DNA from: CAZWEZ01 sp964632795
GTDB taxonomy: Bacteria; Pseudomonadota; Alphaproteobacteria; Rhodospirillales; 2-02-FULL-58-16
Assembly: GCA_964632795.1 (NCBI GenBank)
Contig: CAZWEZ010000067.1
Location: forward strand, 1 to 20,003
DNA: 20,003 nt
Reading direction: 5' to 3'
Shown: piece after piece, positions 1 to 6,532 of the stretch
Numbering within the stretch: position 1 is the stretch's first letter
Layout of the letters: every line of letters starts with the position of its first letter
Translations under genes and position numbers: made by a program
Notes under the pieces: model-generated
The model's input: the letters and a program-made list of their open reading frames with translations, nothing else
The model's database searches: none
Told to the model about the DNA's origin: nothing

Positions 1-70
1 ATCACGGCGGACCACGCTCAAGGGCGAAAGCCTTGGAAAGCCGTCTCTATGGGTCGTTATCAGTGCTCCT

Positions 71-79
71 TGGTATAAT
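71..79 (+). promoter_or_regulatory. Possible extended -10 promoter element for the Rid gene
   Basis: The sequence TGGTATAAT matches the extended -10 consensus (TGnTATAAT) and lies 46 bases before the Rid-family start codon, which would give a leader of about 40 nt. No convincing -35 hexamer is seen 17 bases upstream. The longer string CCTTGGTATAA recurs on the minus strand at 14326-14336 and, as CCTTTGGTATAA, at 8554-8565. It could therefore be a dispersed repeat end rather than a promoter. Confidence 0.35.
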
Positions 80-124
80 ATCCTTTGACCGCTCCCGGCG
101 CCGGCAACCGACAACGGAGGCCCC

Positions 125-511
125 ATGGCGATCAAACACAATCCCCGGACCATCATCGCGCCGTTTTCCCGCTACAGCGCCGCCGTCGAGGCGCCCGCCG
201 GGGCGCGCACGGTGCACATTTCCGGCCAGGTCGGCGTCGCCCCCGACGGCACCCTGGCCGAGGGCGCCGAGGCCCAGATGGAGCGCGCCTGGCAAAACAT
301 CCTAGCGATCCTGGAGGCGGCGGGAATGGACGCCAACCACCTGGTCAAGGTCACCGCCTACCTGACCCGGCCCCAGGACATCGGGCTCTACCGCCAGGTC
401 CGCGACCGCATGCTGGAGGGCGCCGAGCCGGCCTCGACCCTGCTCGTCATCTCGGGGTTGGCCGATCCGGCCTGGGTGGTCGAGATCGAGGCCATCGCCG
501 CCGCCGAATGA
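125..511 (+). CDS. RidA/YjgF-family protein lacking the catalytic arginine
   Basis: This 128-residue protein has the usual Rid-family length and fold pattern, including SGQVGV near residue 33 and the C-terminal EIEAIA signature at 120-125. RidA enzymes hydrolyse reactive enamine/imine intermediates made by PLP enzymes, using an arginine in a PAR[ST] motif (Arg105 in E. coli). Aligning back from EIEAIA, that position here reads EPASTLLV, so Ser104 replaces the arginine. Imine deaminase activity is therefore doubtful, and it may belong to one of the Rid subfamilies without that residue. The start at 125 follows a clear ACGGAGG ribosome site at 114-120. The gene stands alone and runs convergently into the cyclic-nucleotide-binding gene, with a 22-base gap. 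The family call is firm; the substrate is unknown. Confidence 0.9.
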   Translation: MAIKHNPRTIIAPFSRYSAAVEAPAGARTVHISGQVGVAPDGTLAEGAEAQMERAWQNILAILEAAGMDANHLVKVTAYLTRPQDIGLYRQVRDRMLEGAEPASTLLVISGLADPAWVVEIEAIAAAE

Positions 512-533
512 AGGCAAGGCAAGGGAATGTAGA

Positions 534-1145
534 CTACCGGGAGTCTCGTTCGAGGTTCGAGATCACGTTGATCGACGCCAGGTCGACATCGGTCATGACG
601 TTGCGCCGTCGGTCCTGGTAGCCCTTGAAGTCGTCCCGCAGGTTGGCGATGATGCGGTCCAGCTCCACGACATGTTTCTCGGCCATCCTGACGCTTTCGG
701 AATCGCCGAGACATTCCAGGTACCTTTTGAAGCCGTCGGAATGGTAGTCGATGGCGTTGACGTAATCGTGGACGCTGCGCGGGCGCTTCATGAACGCCCG
801 GTGGACGTTGCGCAGGTTGGTGATCAGGATGTTGACCATCGCCTTGAGGAAGGGATCGAATTTCCTCATCTTCGATTCCAGCAGGTCGTGGGGGATCCGG
901 ATCAGGACGCAGTCCTCCTCGACCACCGCCGAGGCCATCCTCGGGCTGCCGTCGATGATCGCCATTTCGCCGAACAGTTCGCCCTGGCGCAGGGTCGCCA
1001 GGCACACCTCCGCCCCCTCGATCGACTTGACGATGGTGACGGCGCCGGATTCGACGATGTACATGGCGTCTCCGGAGTCGCCCTCGTGAAAGAGCGTCTT
1101 GCCTTTGCCGTGGGACTCCTTCTTGACATCGCCGCGGACGAACAT
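534..1145 (-). CDS. Cyclic nucleotide-binding domain protein without DNA-binding domain
   Basis: This is a 203-residue protein with an N-terminal cyclic-nucleotide-binding beta-barrel at about residues 8-95. The phosphate-binding cassette GELFGEMAIIDGSPRMAS (56-72) keeps the glutamate (Glu60) and arginine (Arg69) that contact ribose and phosphate, so ligand binding looks possible. The remaining 100 residues look helical and charged. There is no helix-turn-helix, so it is not a Crp/Fnr transcription factor in the usual sense; a stand-alone sensor or adaptor is more likely. A GGAGGGAG ribosome site (GGAGGG plus spacer) lies directly before the ATG at 1145. The gene is divergent from the DUF3108 gene, and the hairpin element at 1236-1402 occupies the shared upstream region. 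Its effector and partner are unknown. Confidence 0.87.
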   Translation of the reverse strand: MFVRGDVKKESHGKGKTLFHEGDSGDAMYIVESGAVTIVKSIEGAEVCLATLRQGELFGEMAIIDGSPRMASAVVEEDCVLIRIPHDLLESKMRKFDPFLKAMVNILITNLRNVHRAFMKRPRSVHDYVNAIDYHSDGFKRYLECLGDSESVRMAEKHVVELDRIIANLRDDFKGYQDRRRNVMTDVDLASINVISNLERDSR

Positions 1146-1235
1146 GACTCCCTCCGGGAGATAGAACCGGCGTCACGGAAGATGGCGAGTCTATTCGCCT
1201 CTCCGGCTTACGCCAAGGGGCTTGTGTGGCCTATA

Positions 1236-1402
1236 CTAGTACTGACTTTCATAATTCCTCGCCCCATGTGACGGTCTTGCGCGGCTCCCGGCTAGGAGCG
1301 CGTCGCGCCGTGATGGCGGCCCATCACAAGTGGCGCGCGACGACGACCGGGAGCCGCGCAAGACCGTCACATGGGGCGAGGAATTATGAAAGTCAGTACT
1401 AG
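1236..1402. mobile_element. 167-bp hairpin element with 56-bp perfect inverted repeats (MITE-like)
   Basis: The arms 1236-1291 and 1347-1402 are perfect reverse complements over 56 bases. The centre holds a smaller hairpin: GTGATGG at 1310-1316 pairs with CCATCAC at 1321-1327 across a 4-base loop, continued outward by GCGCC/GGCGC. Both outer ends read CTAG. If the ends are taken as GTACTGACTTTCATAATTCC, the element is flanked by TA on each side, as IS630/Tc1-type elements leave after inserting at CTAG. It has no coding capacity of its own. The inverted repeat is directly visible; the IS630 link is inference. Confidence 0.85.
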
Positions 1403-1409
1403 GGGCGTC

Positions 1410-2216
1410 ATGTTGCGCCGCGCCGCCTTCATCGGAGTGCTCGCCGGCGGCGGCTGGCTGGCCGCCTCGACGGCGCCCGCCGGGGAGCTCCATCTGCGCT
1501 ACGAGGCCTACTGGGGCGGCTTGCACGCCGCCGATTTCACGCTCTCCATCGGCGACGACGGCGCGACCTACGACAACCGCTTCCGGCTCAGGACCCGCGG
1601 CATCATCGACTGGCTGATCAACCTCCGCATCGAGGCCTCCAGCCACGGCCGGACGACGGATGCGGCGTCGGTTTGGCCCCTGGCCTACCGGGTCGACTAC
1701 ACCAACCGCCGGCGCCAACGGACGATCGACGTCCGCTTCGACGGCGAGGACGGCGTGGCGGTCGCCGAGAGCCGTAGCGTCAGCGGTCCCGAGGACGACG
1801 TCCCGAACCCCGGCGAAGCCGTCCCGGCCGACCTGCGGCGCCGGGTGATCGACCCGTTGACCGCTTTTGCCGTCGCCCTGCGGCGGGCCCGGGCCCACCT
1901 CGAGGGAGGGCCGGGCGGCTTCCGGCTGGGGGTTTACGACGGGCGCCGCCGGTTCGACGTCGTGGGCGAATACGTCACCCGCCGCCGGCGCAACATCCTG
2001 GGCCAGGACCACGACGTTCACCAGGTACGCCTGACCACCGTGCCCCGGGCCGGCTTCAAAAAGAGCCACCGGATGCTGTGGGACGGCACCGCCTTCGACC
2101 TCTACCTCTCCGCCGACGGCCGCCTGGTGCCGCTGCAAATCGTCTCGGTGGGGATCGGGCCGGTGATCAACCTGGTCGGGGAATGCCCGACCGCCTGCGA
2201 GCTGGCGGAGGAATAA
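1410..2216 (+). CDS. DUF3108 domain-containing secreted protein
   Basis: The protein is 268 residues from the ATG at 1410. It starts with two arginines, a hydrophobic stretch and an alanine-rich cleavage region ending near APAGE, which is a typical Sec signal peptide for periplasmic export. The mature part is beta-rich and matches the DUF3108 pattern (an LHLRYEAYWGGLHAADFTL-like start, and VYDGRRRFDV mid-protein). The family is envelope-located and poorly characterised. In-frame ATGs at 1371 and 1386 lie inside the right arm of the hairpin element. I chose 1410 because it is the first start outside that element and gives the cleanest signal peptide. A weak AGGGG precedes it, while GAGGA precedes 1386 at short spacing. 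The gene is convergent with the FkbM gene. An 81-base diverged copy of its 3' end lies at 3374-3454. Confidence 0.8.
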   Translation: MLRRAAFIGVLAGGGWLAASTAPAGELHLRYEAYWGGLHAADFTLSIGDDGATYDNRFRLRTRGIIDWLINLRIEASSHGRTTDAASVWPLAYRVDYTNRRRQRTIDVRFDGEDGVAVAESRSVSGPEDDVPNPGEAVPADLRRRVIDPLTAFAVALRRARAHLEGGPGGFRLGVYDGRRRFDVVGEYVTRRRRNILGQDHDVHQVRLTTVPRAGFKKSHRMLWDGTAFDLYLSADGRLVPLQIVSVGIGPVINLVGECPTACELAEE

Positions 2217-2228
2217 GGACCGCTGGCA

Positions 2229-3272
2229 TTAATCCTCAACAGCTAATTTCAACCTTGAAAGTGAATTACTATGAACAGCCAGAATGTTCAGTTGGTCTTC
2301 AAGGAGGAAGCGGTGGTCGGGTGAGATGTTGACCAGTGCCAGGGAACGGTTATGATGATTCCCTTCGGGAAGCTCCGTGGTCACGAATGGCCATTCCGGG
2401 GAACCATCCAACCAACCGATCACAAAGAAACAATAACCCCATTCCTCAAGAATTCGAAATGGACGAATAGTTATATCAGGGGAATGCAATGTTTTCCAGT
2501 TCTCAAAAACAATAAAAGGTTTCGAAAGTTTTATGGTGCTTTCCCCTCCTAATAGAACATTTGCTTCCAAGTCTTCCACATCTATCTTGATAACGCTTGG
2601 AGCGTCAGACACTATGTTATCAAGCCTGTCCACAACGACCTCCGTACCACTATCGCCTTCCTGAATTCGGGCCAATCCGCTTAGTGTGCCCCCTGGAACA
2701 ATCATCCGAGCGTGACCAGCACGGTCAGAGAGAGCCGTCGAGTGACAGGTGATTCGATCCTCAAGCCCTGATTGAGCAACCACGTTTCGCAAATCGTCAA
2801 AAGTCGGCGGAAAGGGTTCGAAGGCATAAATTCTACCGCAAAAATCATGTTTACTCGCAATAAATAAAGAATAAAACCCCCAATTGCTTCCAATATCCAA
2901 GAAAACAGCATCGTTTTCTATAATGATATCAAGAAGGGCAGTCACCTCTGGCTCGTATCCGTGGCGATATTGGGGAAGAAAAATAGATCCATATTGGGTG
3001 TTTCTGGCTGAAAATTTTATCCTCCTTGGCCCGTGACAAGTTTGCAGTTCAAACACTCCCGTTCCGGCAATTCGCAGAGCATCATGAACCAACCTAAAGA
3101 TCAATTTTGCAGGCTTTCCGATGAAACGTTTGGACACCCTTCGGCGATGTCTGAAAGCCGCACGCTGTAGTCGCGACAAGAATGGAAGGCGCGTGACCCT
3201 AAACGGGTTACGAAGCTGAACCCCTTTCCGAATAAGTATATCCATATTTTCAAATATCTCTCTTGAGGCCAT
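2229..3272 (-). CDS. FkbM family SAM-dependent methyltransferase
   Basis: This is a 347-residue protein. The C-terminal two-thirds is a class I methyltransferase of the FkbM type. The SAM-binding motif I, FLDIGSNWGFYSL, starts near residue 125, AFEPFPPTFDDL follows near 150, and VDRLDNI then IKIDVEDLEANVLLGG near 228. FkbM enzymes O-methylate sugars, polyketides or glycolipids, so glycan modification is plausible next to an SGNH hydrolase, but the substrate is unknown. The roughly 100-residue N-terminal part is basic and helical. The ATG at 3272 has an AGGAG ribosome site 5 bases upstream; a TTG 15 bases earlier is less likely. Base composition is clearly more AT-rich than either neighbour, which suggests transfer. 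It is convergent with DUF3108, with a 12-base gap. Confidence 0.88.
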   Translation of the reverse strand: MASREIFENMDILIRKGVQLRNPFRVTRLPFLSRLQRAAFRHRRRVSKRFIGKPAKLIFRLVHDALRIAGTGVFELQTCHGPRRIKFSARNTQYGSIFLPQYRHGYEPEVTALLDIIIENDAVFLDIGSNWGFYSLFIASKHDFCGRIYAFEPFPPTFDDLRNVVAQSGLEDRITCHSTALSDRAGHARMIVPGGTLSGLARIQEGDSGTEVVVDRLDNIVSDAPSVIKIDVEDLEANVLLGGESTIKLSKPFIVFENWKTLHSPDITIRPFRILEEWGYCFFVIGWLDGSPEWPFVTTELPEGNHHNRSLALVNISPDHRFLLEDQLNILAVHSNSLSRLKLAVED

Positions 3273-3373
3273 CGGTGCTCCTGTCAACGGAACGGATTAC
3301 TCCGACATTTCCCGGAATGGCCCGAAAACAGCGTTCATTGTACCCTCTCGACTCGTTTACTGGTAACTGAATC

Positions 3374-3454
3374 CAAATCGTCTTGGTGCGGGTTGGGCCG
3401 ATGTTCAAATTGGTCGAGGAAAGTCCGGTCGCCTGCGAGCTGTCGCCGGAATGA
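3374..3454 (+). pseudogene. Remnant of a second DUF3108 gene 3' end
   Basis: These 27 codons align without gaps to the last 27 codons of the DUF3108 gene (2136-2216). By hand count 64 of 81 bases and 15 of 26 residues are identical, including QIV, a shared GP, and ACEL before the stop. An in-frame TGA lies just upstream, and no start or signal peptide precedes it, so this is a fragment. It sits at the far side of the AT-rich FkbM block and 12 bases before the SGNH stop. It could be the displaced original gene end after island insertion, or the relic of a tandem paralogue. Confidence 0.75.
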
Positions 3455-3466
3455 ACCATTCCCGGC

Positions 3467-4543
3467 TCAACGGATAACGTCGCGCAGCTTGGCGTACAGG
3501 TAGCGGCCGATCTTCTCGGAGCCGACGGGCGAGGTGTGGACCTCGTCGTAGTGGTCGCCGTCGACGAAGAACAGTTCCGAGGCCAGGTCCACGCACACCG
3601 CCCCGACCCGGCGGCAGACCTCCATGGTCTTGCGGTTGAAGGCGCTCAACTCGTCGTAGAAACCGATGTCCATGGTGCCGTCGTCGCGCAGCCGGCCGTA
3701 CAGCCGGCCGTCGCGGATCCGGTAGCCGGGCCGGTGCTGGGTGACGTAGATGGGGACGGCGCCGAATTCCCGGATACGGCGGCTCAACTCGATCAGCCGC
3801 CGCTCATAATCGTCCAGGTGGGCGGCGTACCTGCGTTCGGCGGCCGCCACGTCGGGCGGTTCGGGGACGAGGCGCCAATCGGCGCCGTTGAAGTTCTTCT
3901 GGTTGTGGATCAGCTTGGCGTCGCGCGCCCGCAGGATGCCGCGCAGGTTACGGTAGAAGGCGTACAGCGCGCTGTTGTTGAGCAGGTAGCGCTTGACCTT
4001 GCGCCGGGTCTCGGTCATCCGGTCCTGCTTGGACAGATAGCCGTCGGCATACGCCATCCCGTGGTCGTTGACGCCGATCATGGCCAGCACGTAGCGGGCC
4101 TTAAGACTGGGGATCTTGGGAAACCAGAGATCGAAGTTCTTGATGTGGCCGATCGTGGTCTGGCCGTCGACCCCGGCGTTGACGACGACCATTGGATTTC
4201 CGTTGTCGGCGAAGGCGCGGGCCAGGACGTCGGACCAGGTCTTGCCCTCGGTGATGAAGATCTCGTTGGTGGTGCTGCCGCCGATGACCAGGATGTCGAT
4301 GGCCGAGGGGTCCGGATAGCTTCCGCGCAGCCCGTGCTCGTCGCGCCGGTAGACCGTTTTCGGCCCGCCGTAGAGGTTGGCGACGACGTAATTGCGGGTG
4401 AAGTTCTTGGGGATCACCAGCAGCCCGTAGTTCTCGCCGAACACCCAGGCCCCGAAGATCAGTTCCAGGATCAGCAGCCCGGCCACCGTCAGGCCCAGGT
4501 TGACGGCGACGACGCGCCACACGGCGGCGGTGGTTCCCCTCAT
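3467..4543 (-). CDS. Membrane-anchored SGNH/GDSL hydrolase-like protein
   Basis: This is a 358-residue protein with one N-terminal hydrophobic segment at about residues 9-31, followed by an SGNH fold. Block I is ILVIGGSTT with nucleophile Ser90, block II is NAGVDGQTT around Gly124-Gly127, block III is GVNDH with Asn159, and block V is DEVH with Asp333 and His336. All catalytic positions are present. Such proteins act as esterases or acyl-group hydrolases or transferases; several membrane-anchored members modify surface polysaccharides. The ATG at 4543 is preceded by GGAGAGGAG. It lies 36 bases behind the UbiB-like kinase on the same strand, so the two are probably co-transcribed. The catalytic domain probably faces the periplasm (inferred from the single anchor). 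The substrate cannot be read from sequence. Confidence 0.87.
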   Translation of the reverse strand: MRGTTAAVWRVVAVNLGLTVAGLLILELIFGAWVFGENYGLLVIPKNFTRNYVVANLYGGPKTVYRRDEHGLRGSYPDPSAIDILVIGGSTTNEIFITEGKTWSDVLARAFADNGNPMVVVNAGVDGQTTIGHIKNFDLWFPKIPSLKARYVLAMIGVNDHGMAYADGYLSKQDRMTETRRKVKRYLLNNSALYAFYRNLRGILRARDAKLIHNQKNFNGADWRLVPEPPDVAAAERRYAAHLDDYERRLIELSRRIREFGAVPIYVTQHRPGYRIRDGRLYGRLRDDGTMDIGFYDELSAFNRKTMEVCRRVGAVCVDLASELFFVDGDHYDEVHTSPVGSEKIGRYLYAKLRDVIR

Positions 4544-4579
4544 CGCTCCTCTCCTAGCACCGACATCCTATATAGACGG

Positions 4580-5935
4580 TTACTCGGCAAACGGCACCCC
4601 GGCCGCCTCGAGGGCTTGGCGTTGGCGCTCGGCCAGCGCCTCCTGGTCGAAGTCCTCGATCAGGTCGTGGAACAGATTGTGCCAGTTGATCTCCGCCTTG
4701 AGCCGCATGAAGACGCTGCCCAGGCCGATCGCCGCGCGGTCCATGAGCACGAACTCGCGGGGCGGCTTGATGCCGCCCAGGCGGTGCAGTTGGCGATGCA
4801 CCTTGGCCGCCACGGCGGCCCCGTAGGCGCCGCTGTCGGTCTCCTGGATGCGCTGCACGCGGTCCTTCATCAGCGGCCCATAGATGAACCGCGCCCAATA
4901 GTTCAGGACCTCGATGATCTCCCGGCTCAAGCCGTGGAAGCCCCAGGTCTCGTAGGCGTGGACGGCCAACTCCAGATCGTCGTCGCGCAAGGCCCGGTAG
5001 AGGTCGATGACGGCGCCGATGAAGCTCGGCCGGAAGACCCGGATGCAGCCGAAATCCAAGAGGTTGAGGCTGTCGCCCGCGCCGACCGTGTAGTTGCCGA
5101 GATGGGGGTCGCCGTGGATCACCCCGTAGTCGTAGAACGGCACGTACCAGGCGCGGAACATGTTGTGGGCGATCGCGTTGCGGTTTTCGAGGTGGCTGTC
5201 GACGAAGTCCATCACCGGGGTGCCGTCGAGCCACTCCATGCTCAGCAGGCGGCCGGTGGACAGTTCGCCGAGGACCTCGGGGACATGGACGTCGGTTTCG
5301 CCGGCCAGCATCCGGGCGTAGAGGTCCATGTTGCGGGCCTCGCGGCGATAGTCCAGTTCCTCGCGCAGGCGGACCGCCAACTCGGCGATGATCTCGGTGG
5401 CGTCGATGGTGCGGTCGTAGCGCCGGTAGAGCGCGAACAGCAGCTTCAACTGCCCGAGGTCGGCCTCCACCGCCGAGGCCATGTCGGGGTACTGGAGCTT
5501 GCAGGCCAGCCGGCGGCCGTCGTGGGCGACGGCGCGGTGGACCTGGCCCAGCGAGGCGGCGGCCGCCGCCTGGCGCTCGAAGGAGGCGAAGCGGGCCGGC
5601 CACCCGGCGCCCAGCTCGCCGGCCATCCGCCGGCGCACGAAGGCCCAGCCCATGGACGGCGCGTTGGTCTGCAACTGGGCCAGCTCGGCGGTGTATTCGG
5701 GAGGCAGGGCGTCGGGAACGGTGGCCAGGATCTGGGCCACCTTCATCAGCGGCCCCTTGAGCCCGCCCAGCGCCTCCTTGAGGTCGGCGGCGTTCTCGCC
5801 GCGGTCCATGTCCAGGCCGAGGAAGCGGCCGCCGGCGAGCCGCGCCGCCACCCCGCCCACCGCCCGGCCGACCCGGGCGTAGCGCCTGATGCGGCCGGAC
5901 AGCGAGCCATTACCGGTGGGGGAATCTTCGGCCAT
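4580..5935 (-). CDS. ABC1/UbiB-family atypical kinase (AarF-like)
   Basis: This 451-residue protein has the ABC1/UbiB protein-kinase-like fold. The N-terminal signature reads KVAQ (Lys65-Gln68) where most relatives have KxGQ. The alanine-rich nucleotide loop AAAASLGQVHRA is at 124-135, the ATP-binding lysine is in LACKLQYP (Lys146), the catalytic loop HGDPHLGN is at 274-281, and the metal-binding DFG is at 294-296. UbiB-type proteins are ATPases needed for ubiquinone synthesis or lipid handling at the membrane; most alphaproteobacteria also have ABC1 paralogues of unknown role. No C-terminal transmembrane pair of the classic UbiB type is obvious, so I do not use the symbol ubiB. It is the first gene of a likely two-gene unit with the SGNH protein. 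Its start follows GGAG/GGCGG. Confidence 0.9.
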   Translation of the reverse strand: MAEDSPTGNGSLSGRIRRYARVGRAVGGVAARLAGGRFLGLDMDRGENAADLKEALGGLKGPLMKVAQILATVPDALPPEYTAELAQLQTNAPSMGWAFVRRRMAGELGAGWPARFASFERQAAAAASLGQVHRAVAHDGRRLACKLQYPDMASAVEADLGQLKLLFALYRRYDRTIDATEIIAELAVRLREELDYRREARNMDLYARMLAGETDVHVPEVLGELSTGRLLSMEWLDGTPVMDFVDSHLENRNAIAHNMFRAWYVPFYDYGVIHGDPHLGNYTVGAGDSLNLLDFGCIRVFRPSFIGAVIDLYRALRDDDLELAVHAYETWGFHGLSREIIEVLNYWARFIYGPLMKDRVQRIQETDSGAYGAAVAAKVHRQLHRLGGIKPPREFVLMDRAAIGLGSVFMRLKAEINWHNLFHDLIEDFDQEALAERQRQALEAAGVPFAE

Positions 5936-6061
5936 CCGCCGACTCCATGATCGTTGGTTCCCTGAAGGTATATGGGTTCCGGTCGCCGTTCAACGCGACC
6001 CGCCCCCCGAGCGTGCTGCCGGAGGCGCTATCTTCGGCGGCCGATTGTCACAATTATAGTG

Positions 6062-6175
6062 TGTAATGATTCCGGTTATTCACGTATTCCGTTGATTGGC
6101 AACTTTTTTCATTCTACAATTTTACTATGTAATGATTCCGATTATTCGTGCATTCCATTGATTGCCAACTTTTTT
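6062..6175. repeat. Two 48-bp direct repeats with a 66-bp period in an AT-rich tract
   Basis: Copies at 6062-6109 and 6128-6175 agree at 42 of 48 positions, starting TGTAATGATTCCG and ending AACTTTTTT. Partial similarity extends into the 18 bases before each copy. The tract from about 6045 to 6230 is strongly AT-rich against GC-rich flanks, so it is probably foreign. The rest of the 5936-6275 gap shows no gene. The 66-base period is in phase for codons, but the changes between copies are mostly amino-acid-altering, which argues against a translated repeat. Confidence 0.8.
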
Positions 6176-6275
6176 TCGTTGATTGTTATGCAATTCCGTA
6201 ATAATTTACCAAAATAGTAATTCTCGAAAGCGTGATACCGTCGTTCGATCGGTATAGCAAACAGGGAAATACCGG

Positions 6276-6470
6276 TTGGTGGCTATCGCGCCGGGGGTAG
6301 GTATTTTGCAAAGGTTTTCGGCCGCCGTCTTCGCCCTGCTGGGGGCGGCAGTGTTTTTCGCCGGCGGCCTGGCGTTAACCGCCTACGAAACGGAGCATTT
6401 CCGTCAACGGCGCCATATCCACGCCCATCACTTGGCCGGCGCCGCCCGCGCAAAGGTCAGGCTCGCCTGA
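6276..6470 (+). pseudogene. Truncated N-terminus of a CHASE-type membrane sensor
   Basis: This open frame of 64 residues has no ATG start; TTG codons occur at 6276 and 6306, the latter after a GGGGGTAGG ribosome-like site. It encodes a hydrophobic helix (FSAAVFALLGAAVFFAGG) followed by a charged stretch, AYETEHFRQRRHIHAHHLAG, and then stops. That layout resembles the first membrane helix and linker of CHASE-domain sensors, cut where the sensory domain should begin. It lies 62 bases before a complete sensor kinase. I infer a remnant of a second sensor gene. A genuine small membrane protein is the alternative. Confidence 0.45.
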
Positions 6471-6532
6471 CCAAGCCCGCATTCCATTCGCGTTAACGTT
6501 CCCTTTTAAGAGCGTTTAGGAGAGTCACCGTC

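Noticed and set aside
3536..5950. 804-codon plus-strand open frame opposite the SGNH and UbiB-like genes
   Set aside because: It shows the same GC-driven antisense artefact, has no domain signature and spans two convincing minus-strand genes.
6062..6175. Possible CRISPR array
   Set aside because: There are only two copies, the repeat is 48 bases with six mismatches, the gap is 18 bases and no cas gene is nearby.
5972..6217. 81-codon frame containing a repeated CNDS...IPLI motif
   Set aside because: It begins in GC-rich non-coding sequence and simply reads through the AT-rich DNA repeat. It has no ribosome site, and most changes between copies alter residues.
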